Positions 19,244 to 26,658 of a stretch of 38,645 nucleotides of DNA are shown here, in pieces (the stretch's first letter is position 1; every line of letters begins with the position of its first letter). The DNA comes from Roseobacter sp. (GTDB lineage Bacteria; Pseudomonadota; Alphaproteobacteria; Rhodobacterales; Rhodobacteraceae). The translations under genes were made by a program, and so were the position numbers. The notes under the pieces were generated by a model that was not told the DNA's origin, ran no database searches, and worked only from the letters and a program-made list of their open reading frames with translations. The DNA lies in the NCBI GenBank assembly GCA_024636475.1, contig JAGXHA010000094.1:1-38645 (forward strand), given 5' to 3'.

Positions 19244-19603
19244 ATGACACTACAAGAAATTGCTCAGGCGTTGGTGGCGGGGTGCCGTGAGGGGGACGAG
19301 TTTGCAAACCTTGACCGCCTTTACGCCCAGGACGCTGTTTCTGTCGAAGGGGCAGACCATGGCAATGGCCGCGAAACCAAGGGTTTGGACGGTATCAAGG
19401 GCAAGCATATCTGGTGGGACAGCACGTTTGAAACGATGCAAATGCAGGTCAGCGACCCGATGCTGCACGGCGATGACCGCTTTGCCGTTATCTTTGAGGC
19501 GGCGGGCAAAGCAAAAGCCAGCGGCGAAACCTTCAAGATGAAAGAGGTCGCTATTTATCACGTCACCAATGGCAAGATCGTCCGCGAGGAGTTTTTCGGC
19601 TAA
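19244..19603 (+). CDS. SnoaL/NTF2-like small protein
   Basis: A 119-residue soluble protein with the SnoaL-like (NTF2 cone) pattern: an N-terminal helix (EIAQALVAGCREGDEFANL), LYAQDAVSVEG, a middle part with KGKHIWWDSTFE, and C-terminal strands ending VTNGKIVREEFFG. Members of this fold act as small hydrolases, isomerases or ligand-binding proteins, so no reaction can be named. ATG at 19244 has AGGA 11 bases upstream. It is divergent from prfC (128 bases between starts) and convergent with the Hint gene, 15 bases away. Confidence 0.85.
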   Translation: MTLQEIAQALVAGCREGDEFANLDRLYAQDAVSVEGADHGNGRETKGLDGIKGKHIWWDSTFETMQMQVSDPMLHGDDRFAVIFEAAGKAKASGETFKMKEVAIYHVTNGKIVREEFFG

Positions 19604-19618
19604 ACGCCCTGCAAGCGA

Positions 19619-20632
19619 CTAGCGCATGCTGGCCTTGCGCAGTAATTCAGCCGCGTCGGGCCTGTTCAACAGCGGTTCGCTCACGTCCAACCCTTCGTGA
19701 CGCCGATCCGAATGGCCTAGGATCACATCGCCCATGGCATCTGACAACTCTTGCGGCAGCACTGCCATTGTCCGGCTGTCGATCAACATGGATTCGGCAG
19801 CAATCCCTTCGGCGTAAATGATGTGATGGGCGTCGAACAGAAGCTGAAAGTAATCGACAAAGCCGCCATCCTGAATGCGCACCGTGTCGCCGTTGACCAG
19901 ATGGCGCGCCTTGACCAGCAATTCGGCCCGACCTGCGCCAAGATGATCTTCGCGTTGGTAAATGAACAAACGATGATCCGGGCTGACGATCAGATCATTT
20001 GCGTTGTTCAGCGTCCCGGCTGTGATGCAGATCGGGGCAAATTCACCAACGGCGCGCATGGTGCTTTGCCCGATCCAGCGTACCGCTTTGGCACCTTCCC
20101 CGCGGGTCAAAATCAGATCCCCGATCTTCAGGTCTTCGATGCGGCGCTGTTGGCCGGATGCCATGGTGATATGGGTGCCACGGGTGAAAGAAACGCAAGC
20201 GACCTGTGCAAGTTTGTGATGCACGTTGGTCGTGTCTATGCCGACCAGACGGTATTCAGACTTTGACGATAGCGCACTGAGCGGGACAATATAGACGTCT
20301 TCCGCATCGTTGTTCTCGTCCACCTCGACCATCATGATCGCGTCTGTGGTTTGACCGTCAGGCGTCATGAAGGTCAAAGCGCAATCCAGATGCAGAAGCG
20401 CGCCGGGTTTGCCGATCTCTGTATCGGGGGCGATTTCAAAAGAACTGGTGCCGGAGGCCAGCAGCGAAAGCCGCTGGGGATCTGCGCCATAGCTCAGCAC
20501 ATAGACGTCATCCAGCAGCAATTCGTCTGCAAAAGATACCGCGTCACCCATGTTCGCACCGTCTGTCGCCACAAGCTGGGCTGCCCGGTAAACCGGCACG
20601 CTTTGAGGAGGGGCTGGACGAGGGGGTGTCAT
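19619..20632 (-). CDS. Hint-domain protein of the Rhodobacteraceae type
   Basis: A 337-residue protein. Residues 1-140 are a poorly conserved N-terminal part with an acidic DENNDAED stretch. From about 145 a Hint (hedgehog/intein-type) domain follows: CVSFTRGTHI, RRIEDLKIGDLILTR, ICITAGTLNN, IVSPDHRLFIYQ and the C-terminal block FVDYFQLLFDAHHIIYAEG. In ordinary Hint domains the block begins with a nucleophilic Cys directly before FTPGT; here Ser148 takes that place and Cys146 lies two residues earlier. No intein-type C-terminal His-Asn is seen, so splicing is unlikely. No signal peptide is visible. ATG at 20632 is preferred because an upstream start at 20707 would fall on the predicted -35 element. 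Function is unknown. Confidence 0.8.
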   Translation of the reverse strand: MTPPRPAPPQSVPVYRAAQLVATDGANMGDAVSFADELLLDDVYVLSYGADPQRLSLLASGTSSFEIAPDTEIGKPGALLHLDCALTFMTPDGQTTDAIMMVEVDENNDAEDVYIVPLSALSSKSEYRLVGIDTTNVHHKLAQVACVSFTRGTHITMASGQQRRIEDLKIGDLILTRGEGAKAVRWIGQSTMRAVGEFAPICITAGTLNNANDLIVSPDHRLFIYQREDHLGAGRAELLVKARHLVNGDTVRIQDGGFVDYFQLLFDAHHIIYAEGIAAESMLIDSRTMAVLPQELSDAMGDVILGHSDRRHEGLDVSEPLLNRPDAAELLRKASMR

Positions 20633-20678
20633 GTGAGGAGCGGCCTTTGCGTAACGCTGAGGAGCAGGAACTATTAGT

Positions 20679-20707
20679 GTGATAGGATTGTGGCTGGAGT
20701 GGGTCAA
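20679..20707 (-). promoter_or_regulatory. Sigma-70-type promoter for the Hint gene
   Basis: Read on the minus strand: TTGACC (20707-20702), a 17-base spacer, then TATCAC (20684-20679). This matches the consensus TTGACA/TATAAT at five and four positions with ideal spacing. It would place the transcript start about 40 bases before the ATG at 20632 and so supports that start over the longer frame. It is a sequence match only. Confidence 0.5.
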
Positions 20708-20777
20708 GTCTTGGGTGTTTTACTGGCAATGGTCGCTGCAAGAATGCTACGAAGCTATTGAAATAGGGGGGAATCTG

Positions 20778-21557
20778 ATGGATTTGGGAATCAAAGGTAA
20801 AACTGCACTGGTGTGCGCATCGTCCAAGGGCCTGGGGCTTGGCTGCGCCGAGGCGTTGGCAGAGGCGGGCGTTAATCTGGTGCTGAATGCGCGCGGTGCC
20901 GAGGCGCTTGAGGCCGCAGCCGAGCGGATCCGGCTGGATTACGGCGTCGAAGTGACGACCATTGCCGCCGATATTGCGACCGAGGCGGGACAAAAGGCCG
21001 TGCTGGATGGGGTGAGCCAGATCGACATTTTGGTGAACAACGCAGGCGGTCCCCCTCCCGGTATGTGGCACGATTGGGACCGCGAAGACTTTATCAAGGC
21101 GCTGGACGCCAATATGCTGGCCCCCATTGCGATGATCAAAGCGCTGGTGCCTGCCATGATGGAGCGTGGCTGGGGCCGCGTCGTGAACATCACCTCGCAA
21201 TCCGTGCGCGCGCCTATTGGGGTGTTGGGTCTAAGCAATTCGGCCCGGACCGGCCTGACCGGCTATGTCGCGGGCACCTCGCGTCAGGTGGCGGGCAAGG
21301 GGGTGACGATCAACAATCTGCTGCCCGGCATCCACGCTACCGACCGCGCCGATGCGCTGGACGGAAATGTCGTGAAGCAGCGCAATATCACGCTTGAGGA
21401 TGCCCGCGCCGAGCGTGCAGCGACCATTCCCGCCGGGCGCTATGGCACGCGGCAGGAATTTGGCGCGGCATGTGCGTTTTTATGTTCGCAACACGCGGGG
21501 TTCATTGTTGGCCAGAACCTTCTGCTGGACGGTGGTGCAACCAACCTCACGATGTAA
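20778..21557 (+). CDS. SDR-family oxidoreductase with non-standard active site
   Basis: A 259-residue short-chain dehydrogenase/reductase of the FabG-like classical size. The cofactor site is present (CASSKGLGLG, residues 13-22), as are NNAG at 87-90 and Asn112. The catalytic Ser140 is in VNITSQS, but the residue 13 further on is Ser153, not Tyr, and four later is Arg157, not Lys (LSNSARTGL). The standard YxxxK pair is therefore missing. The C-terminal LLDGGATNL is normal. ATG at 20778 is chosen because AGGGGGG lies just upstream; the frame is open for 33 more codons without family similarity. It is divergent from the Hint gene. Substrate is unknown, and the usual reductase chemistry is doubtful. 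Confidence 0.87.
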   Translation: MDLGIKGKTALVCASSKGLGLGCAEALAEAGVNLVLNARGAEALEAAAERIRLDYGVEVTTIAADIATEAGQKAVLDGVSQIDILVNNAGGPPPGMWHDWDREDFIKALDANMLAPIAMIKALVPAMMERGWGRVVNITSQSVRAPIGVLGLSNSARTGLTGYVAGTSRQVAGKGVTINNLLPGIHATDRADALDGNVVKQRNITLEDARAERAATIPAGRYGTRQEFGAACAFLCSQHAGFIVGQNLLLDGGATNLTM

Positions 21558-21680
21558 CAGGGCAGACCACGCTTTGACACATTGGATCACATTTCCGACA
21601 AGCCGGATCACCGACGTGGCGCGGCTTTGATCGCTTGGCTATGAGTTGAAAAATCATCGCTCGGTAAAAGGTAGTTCTTG

Positions 21681-23039
21681 ATGCATCCCGTTCTTTTAAT
21701 AGCCATTTTTGGGGCTATCATCGCAGCAAGTCTGCTTGCCGCACCGCGGCGCGCCTCGATTGACGGGTTCTTTGGCGGGAGGACACAGGAAGGGCGCGCG
21801 CCCGCGCTTTGGACCTTGGTGCTTAGCCAGGTCACCACGTGGATCTTCGCCCGCTCGCTGATGAACGCGGCGATACTGGGCTACTATTACGGGATTGCAG
21901 GTACGCTGGCCTATGCTGCGTATTACGGATCGTTTCTGTCGGGTGGGTTCATCGTCGGGCGCTTGCGCGAGAACGGTGCGATGTCAGTGCAGGACTGGCT
22001 TGGCGCGCGTTTTGGTGGGGCGGGGAACGGTTGCTACAATCTGGTGATTGCACTGCGTCTTTTATCAGAGGTCTTTGCCAACCTGCTGGTGGTCGGGTTG
22101 ATCTTTAACGCGGTACTGGCGGGCAGCGGCACGCCTGCGATCTTGATCGTCGCGCTGGTCGGCCTGGGGTATTCGGCCTGGGGCGGGCTGAGTGCTGCGT
22201 TGCGGACGGATGTCTTGCAGATGATCGTGTTTCTGTTGGTCTTCGGGGTCGCTTTTGTCTTTTTGATCGCCAGCCCCGGCTTTGATCTGGGCGCAGTCGT
22301 AACAGCCTCCGGAACGGCAGGCAGCTATAATGGTTGGGTTTTGCTGTTGGTGGCCTTGCTACAGGTGTTCTCGTATCCTGCGCATGATCCGGTGATGATG
22401 GATCGCGGGTTTCTGGCAGATCAGGAGACCACGCGACGCTCTTTCCTGCATGCATTCTGGATTTCGACGCTGTGCATCATCGGTTTCGGTTTTTTCGGCA
22501 TCCAAGCCAGCCTTGTCGGCGCTGAATACGAGGGCGAGTTGATCGGCACCTGGTCCACGATGTTCCCTGCTTGGGTTTTTGGCGCGCTGATGATTTCCCT
22601 GTTGGTTTCGGCGCTCAGCACACTCGACTCAGCGCTCGCCTCTGCGGCGCGGCTGGTGGTGGAAGAGTTGAAGTTGGCTCCCCGCACCCTGAACGCAGGG
22701 CGCCTTGTCATGCTGGCGTTCATGGCGGCTGGCACGGCGCTGACGCTTTGGGGGAATGCCACGCTGTTTGACGCGGTGGCGGTGTCCGGCACGGCGTCGA
22801 TGTTCCTCACGCCTGTGCTGATCGTGGGGTTGGTGATGCAGCGGCAGATTGCGGTTTGGGCCTATTTCGCAGCCTTTGGCGCTGCGATGTTGGGGGCAGT
22901 TGCCTATTTCGGGCGGACATGGTCGGTCTTTGCAGCGATCCTGCCAGAGGGGCATAAATACGAACAGTTGCTGGTCATCTGCGTGGTCGTCCTTGTCGCA
23001 GGCTTTGCTGCAGTGCTTGCGGGCGCGCGACGGGGCTGA
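21681..23039 (+). CDS. Sodium:solute symporter (SSF) family permease
   Basis: A 452-residue integral membrane protein with about 13 hydrophobic segments. Family signs include a long first helix followed by a hydrophilic stretch (RASIDGFFGGR), ARSLMNAAILGYYYG, and the sodium-site-like helix ISLLVSALSTLDSALASAARLV. It most resembles SSF carriers of unknown substrate. ATG at 21681 is preferred over the TTG immediately before it; AAAGGT lies upstream. It follows the SDR by 123 bases and precedes the ABC ATPase by 44 bases on the same strand. That ATPase has no ABC permease or binding-protein gene next to it. Confidence 0.88.
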   Translation: MHPVLLIAIFGAIIAASLLAAPRRASIDGFFGGRTQEGRAPALWTLVLSQVTTWIFARSLMNAAILGYYYGIAGTLAYAAYYGSFLSGGFIVGRLRENGAMSVQDWLGARFGGAGNGCYNLVIALRLLSEVFANLLVVGLIFNAVLAGSGTPAILIVALVGLGYSAWGGLSAALRTDVLQMIVFLLVFGVAFVFLIASPGFDLGAVVTASGTAGSYNGWVLLLVALLQVFSYPAHDPVMMDRGFLADQETTRRSFLHAFWISTLCIIGFGFFGIQASLVGAEYEGELIGTWSTMFPAWVFGALMISLLVSALSTLDSALASAARLVVEELKLAPRTLNAGRLVMLAFMAAGTALTLWGNATLFDAVAVSGTASMFLTPVLIVGLVMQRQIAVWAYFAAFGAAMLGAVAYFGRTWSVFAAILPEGHKYEQLLVICVVVLVAGFAAVLAGARRG

Positions 23040-23083
23040 TAGCGGTCGTACCCGAGTGAATTGATCGGATAAGACCCCAGACC

Positions 23084-24184
23084 ATGACGAAAACGCACGC
23101 ACGGCTTGAAATCAAAAATTTGCGCCGCAGCTACGGTGGCCGTGCTGTTGTGGATGACGTGAGTTTGCAAATCATGCCGGGACAGGTGACGTGTTTGCTA
23201 GGCCCGTCAGGCTGTGGCAAATCCACGACCTTGCGCATGATCGCAGGCGTAGAGATGCAAGACAGCGGTACGATCCATGTGGATGGCAAGCTGATCTGCG
23301 ACACCGTTTTTCGGGTTCCGCCAGAGCGGCGCGAGATTGGCCTGATGTTTCAGGATTTTGCGCTGTTTCCGCATCTGAGCGTGGCCGATAATGTGGGCTT
23401 TGGTCTGAAATCGGGCACCAAAGCCGAGCGTCGTGCACGGATCGAGGAGCTGCTGGAGCGTGTGGATTTGCTGCGCTTCATCGACGGCTATCCACATCAG
23501 CTGTCAGGCGGCGAACAACAGCGCGTCGCACTTGCGCGTGCCTTGGCCCCGCGGCCCAAGATCATGCTGATGGACGAGCCGTTTTCGGGTCTTGATAACC
23601 GCCTGCGCGACGATATCCGCGACGAGACGCTTGGCATCCTCAAGGAAGAAGGCACCGCCGTTTTGTTGGTGACGCATGAACCGGAAGAGGCGATGCGCAT
23701 GGCGGACGAGATCGCACTGATGCGCGACGGCAAGATCGTGCAGCAAGGCGCGCCCTATAACGTCTATACCCGCCCCATTGACCGCGCGTCGGTCGCGTTT
23801 TTCTCGGATGCGAATGTCTTGCGCGCCGAGGTGTCTGGCGCGTTGGCGCATACCCCTTTCGGGCGGTTTCTGGCCCCCGGTGTGCCCGATGGCACGCAGG
23901 TTGATATCGTGTTTCGGCCTCAGCATGTGCGCATCGACTTTGACCGCAATGGCAAGGGGCCTTTGCCCACGGCGACAGATGGCACGGCGGCGCGTGCCGT
24001 GGTGGCGCGGGCGCGCTTTATGGGCAATGAAAGCCTCGTGGAATTTGTGATGGACCATGACAGCAGCAGCCTGCGTGCCACCGTCCCCAATGTGTTTTTG
24101 CCACAACCCCGCGCCGTCATGTGGTTGACCATCCGGCGGGACCGCTGCTTTGTCTTTCCGCGACCTGACGAGGGCTTGATATGA
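23084..24184 (+). CDS. ABC transporter ATP-binding protein (orphan, PotA/FbpC type)
   Basis: A 366-residue ATPase with a complete nucleotide-binding domain: Walker A GPSGCGKS at 40-47, the Q-loop in MFQDFALFPH near residue 90, signature LSGGEQQ at 140-146, Walker B IMLMDEP with Asp164 and Glu165, and the switch His198. About 120 further residues resemble the C-terminal TOBE-like part of spermidine, sugar and iron importers (FRPQHVRIDF). No ABC membrane subunit or solute-binding protein is encoded in this window. Its neighbours are an SSF permease upstream and two Lin0512 genes downstream, the first overlapping its stop codon (ATGA). Partner and substrate are unknown. Confidence 0.93.
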   Translation: MTKTHARLEIKNLRRSYGGRAVVDDVSLQIMPGQVTCLLGPSGCGKSTTLRMIAGVEMQDSGTIHVDGKLICDTVFRVPPERREIGLMFQDFALFPHLSVADNVGFGLKSGTKAERRARIEELLERVDLLRFIDGYPHQLSGGEQQRVALARALAPRPKIMLMDEPFSGLDNRLRDDIRDETLGILKEEGTAVLLVTHEPEEAMRMADEIALMRDGKIVQQGAPYNVYTRPIDRASVAFFSDANVLRAEVSGALAHTPFGRFLAPGVPDGTQVDIVFRPQHVRIDFDRNGKGPLPTATDGTAARAVVARARFMGNESLVEFVMDHDSSSLRATVPNVFLPQPRAVMWLTIRRDRCFVFPRPDEGLI

Positions 24185-24531
24185 AGACATTGATGGTGGA
24201 ATTCGGCATGGGATCGTCCTTGCGCCGGGGCGATTACACGCAAGCTGCCGAACGCGCCGTGCGCGATGCGCTGTGGCATAATTCGATCAACCTTGCCGAG
24301 TTGTTTGGCTTTGATAAATCCGCGATGAAGATCACGCTGGACGTGGGTGTGCAGCAGCCGGATGCGGTCGATGTGAGGGTGCTCAGTGCAGTATTCCCTT
24401 ACGGCGATGTGACGGTGAACGTACAACGCGGGGGCTTGGACGTGCCCCGCCCCGAAGGCGATGGCAATCCGACGGTCATGGCCAACGTGGCGTTGTCCAT
24501 CGCTTTTGATATGGAGCGCGTGGATGACTGA
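24181..24531 (+). CDS. Lin0512-family protein, first of a pair
   Basis: A 116-residue soluble protein. The conserved N-terminal block is VEFGMG (Glu7, Gly9-Met-Gly11), then DYT at 18-20 and an amphipathic helix (AERAVRDALWHNSI). The C-terminal half is beta-rich (MKITLDVGVQQPDAVDV, then GGLDVPRPEG). This pattern matches the Lin0512 family of conserved uncharacterised proteins. The start overlaps the ABC ATPase stop (ATGA) and the stop overlaps the next gene by 8 bases, so the three are likely translated together. No function is known to me. Confidence 0.85.
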   Translation: MKTLMVEFGMGSSLRRGDYTQAAERAVRDALWHNSINLAELFGFDKSAMKITLDVGVQQPDAVDVRVLSAVFPYGDVTVNVQRGGLDVPRPEGDGNPTVMANVALSIAFDMERVDD

Positions 24532-24886
24532 GCAACGGATCATCATCGAGATGGGCATGGGCAATGATCTGCACGGTATGGATTACACCAAGGCCTGCGC
24601 CCGCGCGATCGAGGACGCCCTGCGCCATTCATCGCTGCCGCTGTTTGGCGTGCTGGACGTGCCACATGATGCCATGCGCGTGCAGGTGACTGTCGCGGTC
24701 CAAGAACCGGATAAAGTGAATATCGGCACGCTCGTCGCCAAGCTGCCGCGCGGACGGGCTGAAGTGCGTGCGGTGTTTGGTGGGCTGAACGTGCCAAGCG
24801 GGGACGAGGTGATTGTAATCGCCCAAGCGAGTGTGGAGGCATTTTTGCCCCGCCAGGATGGCTGGCGCTTGCGGAAAGCACCCTAG
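24524..24886 (+). CDS. Lin0512-family protein, second of a pair
   Basis: A 120-residue paralogue of the preceding protein, sharing IEMGMG (Glu9, Gly11-Met-Gly13), DYT at 20-22, an equivalent helix (ARAIEDALRHSSL), VAVQEPDKVN and GGLNVPSGDE. The two are clearly related but well diverged, so this is an old duplication, not a recent one. The true start is the ATG at 24524, inside the end of the first gene; a longer upstream frame is the other frame of the first gene. Two different subunits encoded together suggests a hetero-oligomer, which is an inference. Confidence 0.85.
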   Translation: MTEQRIIIEMGMGNDLHGMDYTKACARAIEDALRHSSLPLFGVLDVPHDAMRVQVTVAVQEPDKVNIGTLVAKLPRGRAEVRAVFGGLNVPSGDEVIVIAQASVEAFLPRQDGWRLRKAP

Positions 24887-24898
24887 AAGAGATTCTAT

Positions 24899-24913
24899 GC
24901 CTTCGGCGAGGAT
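24899..24913 (+). repeat. Fragment (copy D) of the dispersed repeat
   Basis: Fifteen bases, GCCTTCGGCGAGGAT, are identical to the start of copies B and C. The match then ends (TTAGATCC instead of ATTT followed by AAGCC). It lies in the 43-base gap between the convergent Lin0512 and WYL-regulator genes. It may be a decayed copy. Confidence 0.45.
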
Positions 24914-24929
24914 TTAGATCCATTTGGAA

Positions 24930-25568
24930 TTAGAGCTTTGGGGTGAAAAGTTCGGGCAATGCCTCTGCGTTCTCGATAAGATCCAGACGCAGGGTGGTGT
25001 TGGTCGCATGGGTCTGATCCCAGCCTTGCAAGATCCAACTGCGCGCTTGATGCTGAAGCGAGGCAGGATGCAGGATCAGGCTGCGCAAGATCGCGTCAGC
25101 GCCGTTATAGGTGATTTTCAGCTTTTGACGCGCACGGATCGCGGCGCGCAAGATCGGCAGATGCCCCATCCCGCGCGCCGCGTTGGCGAAGGGGTGTTCG
25201 ATCTGTTTCCAGTCGGCGGCAGGGTCCGAGCCTGCAAGGGGCAGGCCCGCGTCAATTTTCGCAGCCAGTGAGGTGGCGGCGGATTTCAGATCGGGGTCGG
25301 TGGTTTCCAGCACAATCGCCAGCGCAAGCTGCAGGGCCTCAACCTCGGGGTCGGTCAGGGTAAGGGGCGGCAATAAGGTTGCCTGCCCCAGCTGATACCC
25401 CGCGCCGCGCGTTCCTGCCACGGGCACACCAGACGATTGCAGCCGTCCGATGTCGCGATAAAGCGTACGCAAGGACACGGCCTGTGCGGTCGCAAGGTCT
25501 TCCGCCCGGTGCAGCTGATGGTCACCGAGTGTTTCAAGCAGTCTAAAAAGGCGGTCGGAACGATTCAT
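24930..25568 (-). CDS. YafY-type (HTH/WYL) transcriptional regulator
   Basis: A 212-residue regulator. Residues 1-60 form a DeoR-like winged helix-turn-helix (RLFRLLETLGDHQLHRAEDL, then SLRTLYRDIGRLQSSGVPV), followed by GAGYQLG. The C-terminal part has the arrangement of a WYL ligand-sensing domain, with LKITYNGAD and SWILQGWDQ where the family's Trp-Tyr-Leu usually sits (here Trp-Ile-Leu). Such proteins sense small molecules or nucleic acids; the ligand is unknown. It ends 43 bases from the Lin0512 pair (convergent) and is divergent from tatA. It might regulate the neighbouring cassette, but there is no direct evidence. Confidence 0.88.
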   Translation of the reverse strand: MNRSDRLFRLLETLGDHQLHRAEDLATAQAVSLRTLYRDIGRLQSSGVPVAGTRGAGYQLGQATLLPPLTLTDPEVEALQLALAIVLETTDPDLKSAATSLAAKIDAGLPLAGSDPAADWKQIEHPFANAARGMGHLPILRAAIRARQKLKITYNGADAILRSLILHPASLQHQARSWILQGWDQTHATNTTLRLDLIENAEALPELFTPKL

Positions 25569-25779
25569 ATGAAGGACATGCCCAAAAAGCGCAGGATGTG
25601 CAATGCTCTTGCCAAAAAGCTGTCAGGAGTGCGGCCATTGACATCTTATCGCTTTGAAATTCGCCAACCAGAGACGTCTGTGGCGTAATTTCCCCTTCTA
25701 GGTCTGATGGGTTGCGCATAGATAAAAAGGGAATTGAACGCGCGGCATGCGTTCGCCTGCTTTGAATGTGGAGAAACTT

Positions 25780-26016
25780 ATGTTTAATAATATTGGCCTT
25801 CCAGGCCTTCTGTTGATCGCTGTCGTTGTGCTGGTCCTGTTCGGGCGTGGCAAGATTTCCAGCCTGATGGGTGAAGTCGGCAAGGGCATTACCAGCTTCA
25901 AAAAAGGTATCAGCGAGGGCGATGACGAGACCAAGAAGGGCACGGACGACACAGCAGAGTTGTCTGATGACTCGACTGTTGCGACAGAAATCAAGACCGA
26001 CAAGGACAAGGTATAA
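25780..26016 (+). CDS. tatA: Sec-independent protein translocase TatA
   Basis: Pore-forming component of the twin-arginine system that exports folded proteins. The 78-residue protein has one N-terminal membrane helix ([16 protein letters not shown], residues 7-22), the family's Phe-Gly at its end, an amphipathic helix ([19 protein letters not shown]) and an acidic tail. ATG at 25780 with GGAG shortly upstream is preferred over an in-frame ATG at 25747. The region between it and the divergent WYL regulator (211 bases) should hold the tat promoter; I see no clear -35/-10 there, only a small GAACGC/GCGTTC hairpin at 25736-25754. Confidence 0.95.
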   Translation: MFNNIGLPGLLLIAVVVLVLFGRGKISSLMGEVGKGITSFKKGISEGDDETKKGTDDTAELSDDSTVATEIKTDKDKV

Positions 26017-26022
26017 CCTTTT

Positions 26023-26658
26023 ATGTTTGATATGGGGTGGTCCGAGTTATTGGTCGTGGGTGTCGTTGCCCTGATCGTGGTGGGGCCCAAGGACCTTCCA
26101 GTCTTGTTTCGCAAGGTTGGACAGTTCGTGGGCAAAGCCAAGGGCATGGCGCGCGAATTCAGCACGGCAATGAATGACGCGGCGGATGACACCGGCATGC
26201 GCGAAATATCCTCGGGCTTGAACAAGTCGCTCAAGGCGGCGACCAACCCGCTTGGCACCGCCATGAACGAGGTAAAGTCAGCCGCCAAGTCTTTGACCAA
26301 TATTGATCCTGACAGCGAAACCGGAAAGCTGGCAGCAAAGCGGGCCGAGGACGCCAAGAAGATGCAGGCCGTTCGCGACCGGACCATTGCAGAGCGCAAG
26401 CAGCGCGAAGCAGCCGAGGCTTCGGCAGCAGCTGATGTTGAAGTGTCCAAACCCGTGAAGGCCCCTGCAAAGGCTGCCCCAGCGAAAAAAGCGCCGGCTA
26501 AAACGCCTGCGGCGGCCAAGCCTGCTGCTACTGCAAAGAAAGCTCCGGCCACGAAGGCGGCAGCCCCCAAAACCGCAACGGCAAAGCCCGCTGCCAAAAA
26601 AGGTGCTGCCAAGAAACCGGCGGCCGTAAAGACAGCAGCGAAAAAGAGTGAATCATGA
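26023..26658 (+). CDS. tatB: Sec-independent protein translocase TatB
   Basis: Receptor-complex component that binds twin-arginine signals together with TatC. It begins [20 protein letters not shown] with the family's Glu8 in the membrane helix and GPKDLP after it. The amphipathic helix region follows ([15 protein letters not shown]). The last 65 residues or so are almost entirely Lys, Ala, Pro and Thr in loose repeats (KAPAK, KKAPAK, KPAAKK), resembling histone-H1-like tails and making the protein longer (211 residues) than E. coli TatB (171). The start is 6 bases after tatA; the stop overlaps tatC (ATGA). Confidence 0.94.
   Translation: MFDMGWSELLVVGVVALIVVGPKDLPVLFRKVGQFVGKAKGMAREFSTAMNDAADDTGMREISSGLNKSLKAATNPLGTAMNEVKSAAKSLTNIDPDSETGKLAAKRAEDAKKMQAVRDRTIAERKQREAAEASAAADVEVSKPVKAPAKAAPAKKAPAKTPAAAKPAATAKKAPATKAAAPKTATAKPAAKKGAAKKPAAVKTAAKKSES

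Noticed and set aside
19116..19307. N-terminal extension of the prfC frame
   Set aside because: It overlaps the divergent SnoaL-like gene, has no similarity to RF3, and the ATG at 19115 gives the normal RF3 length.
20679..20777. Longer start for the SDR at 20679
   Set aside because: The ATG at 20778 has a strong AGGGGGG site and begins at the family's usual N-terminus; the extra 33 residues are Trp-rich with no similarity.
24461..24523. Longer start for the second Lin0512 gene
   Set aside because: These codons lie in another frame of the first Lin0512 gene, and the ATG at 24524 aligns with the start of the paralogue.
25643..25680. TTGACA at about 25649 as a tatA promoter -35 element
   Set aside because: No -10-like hexamer is found 16-18 bases downstream, so the match is not enough to call a promoter.
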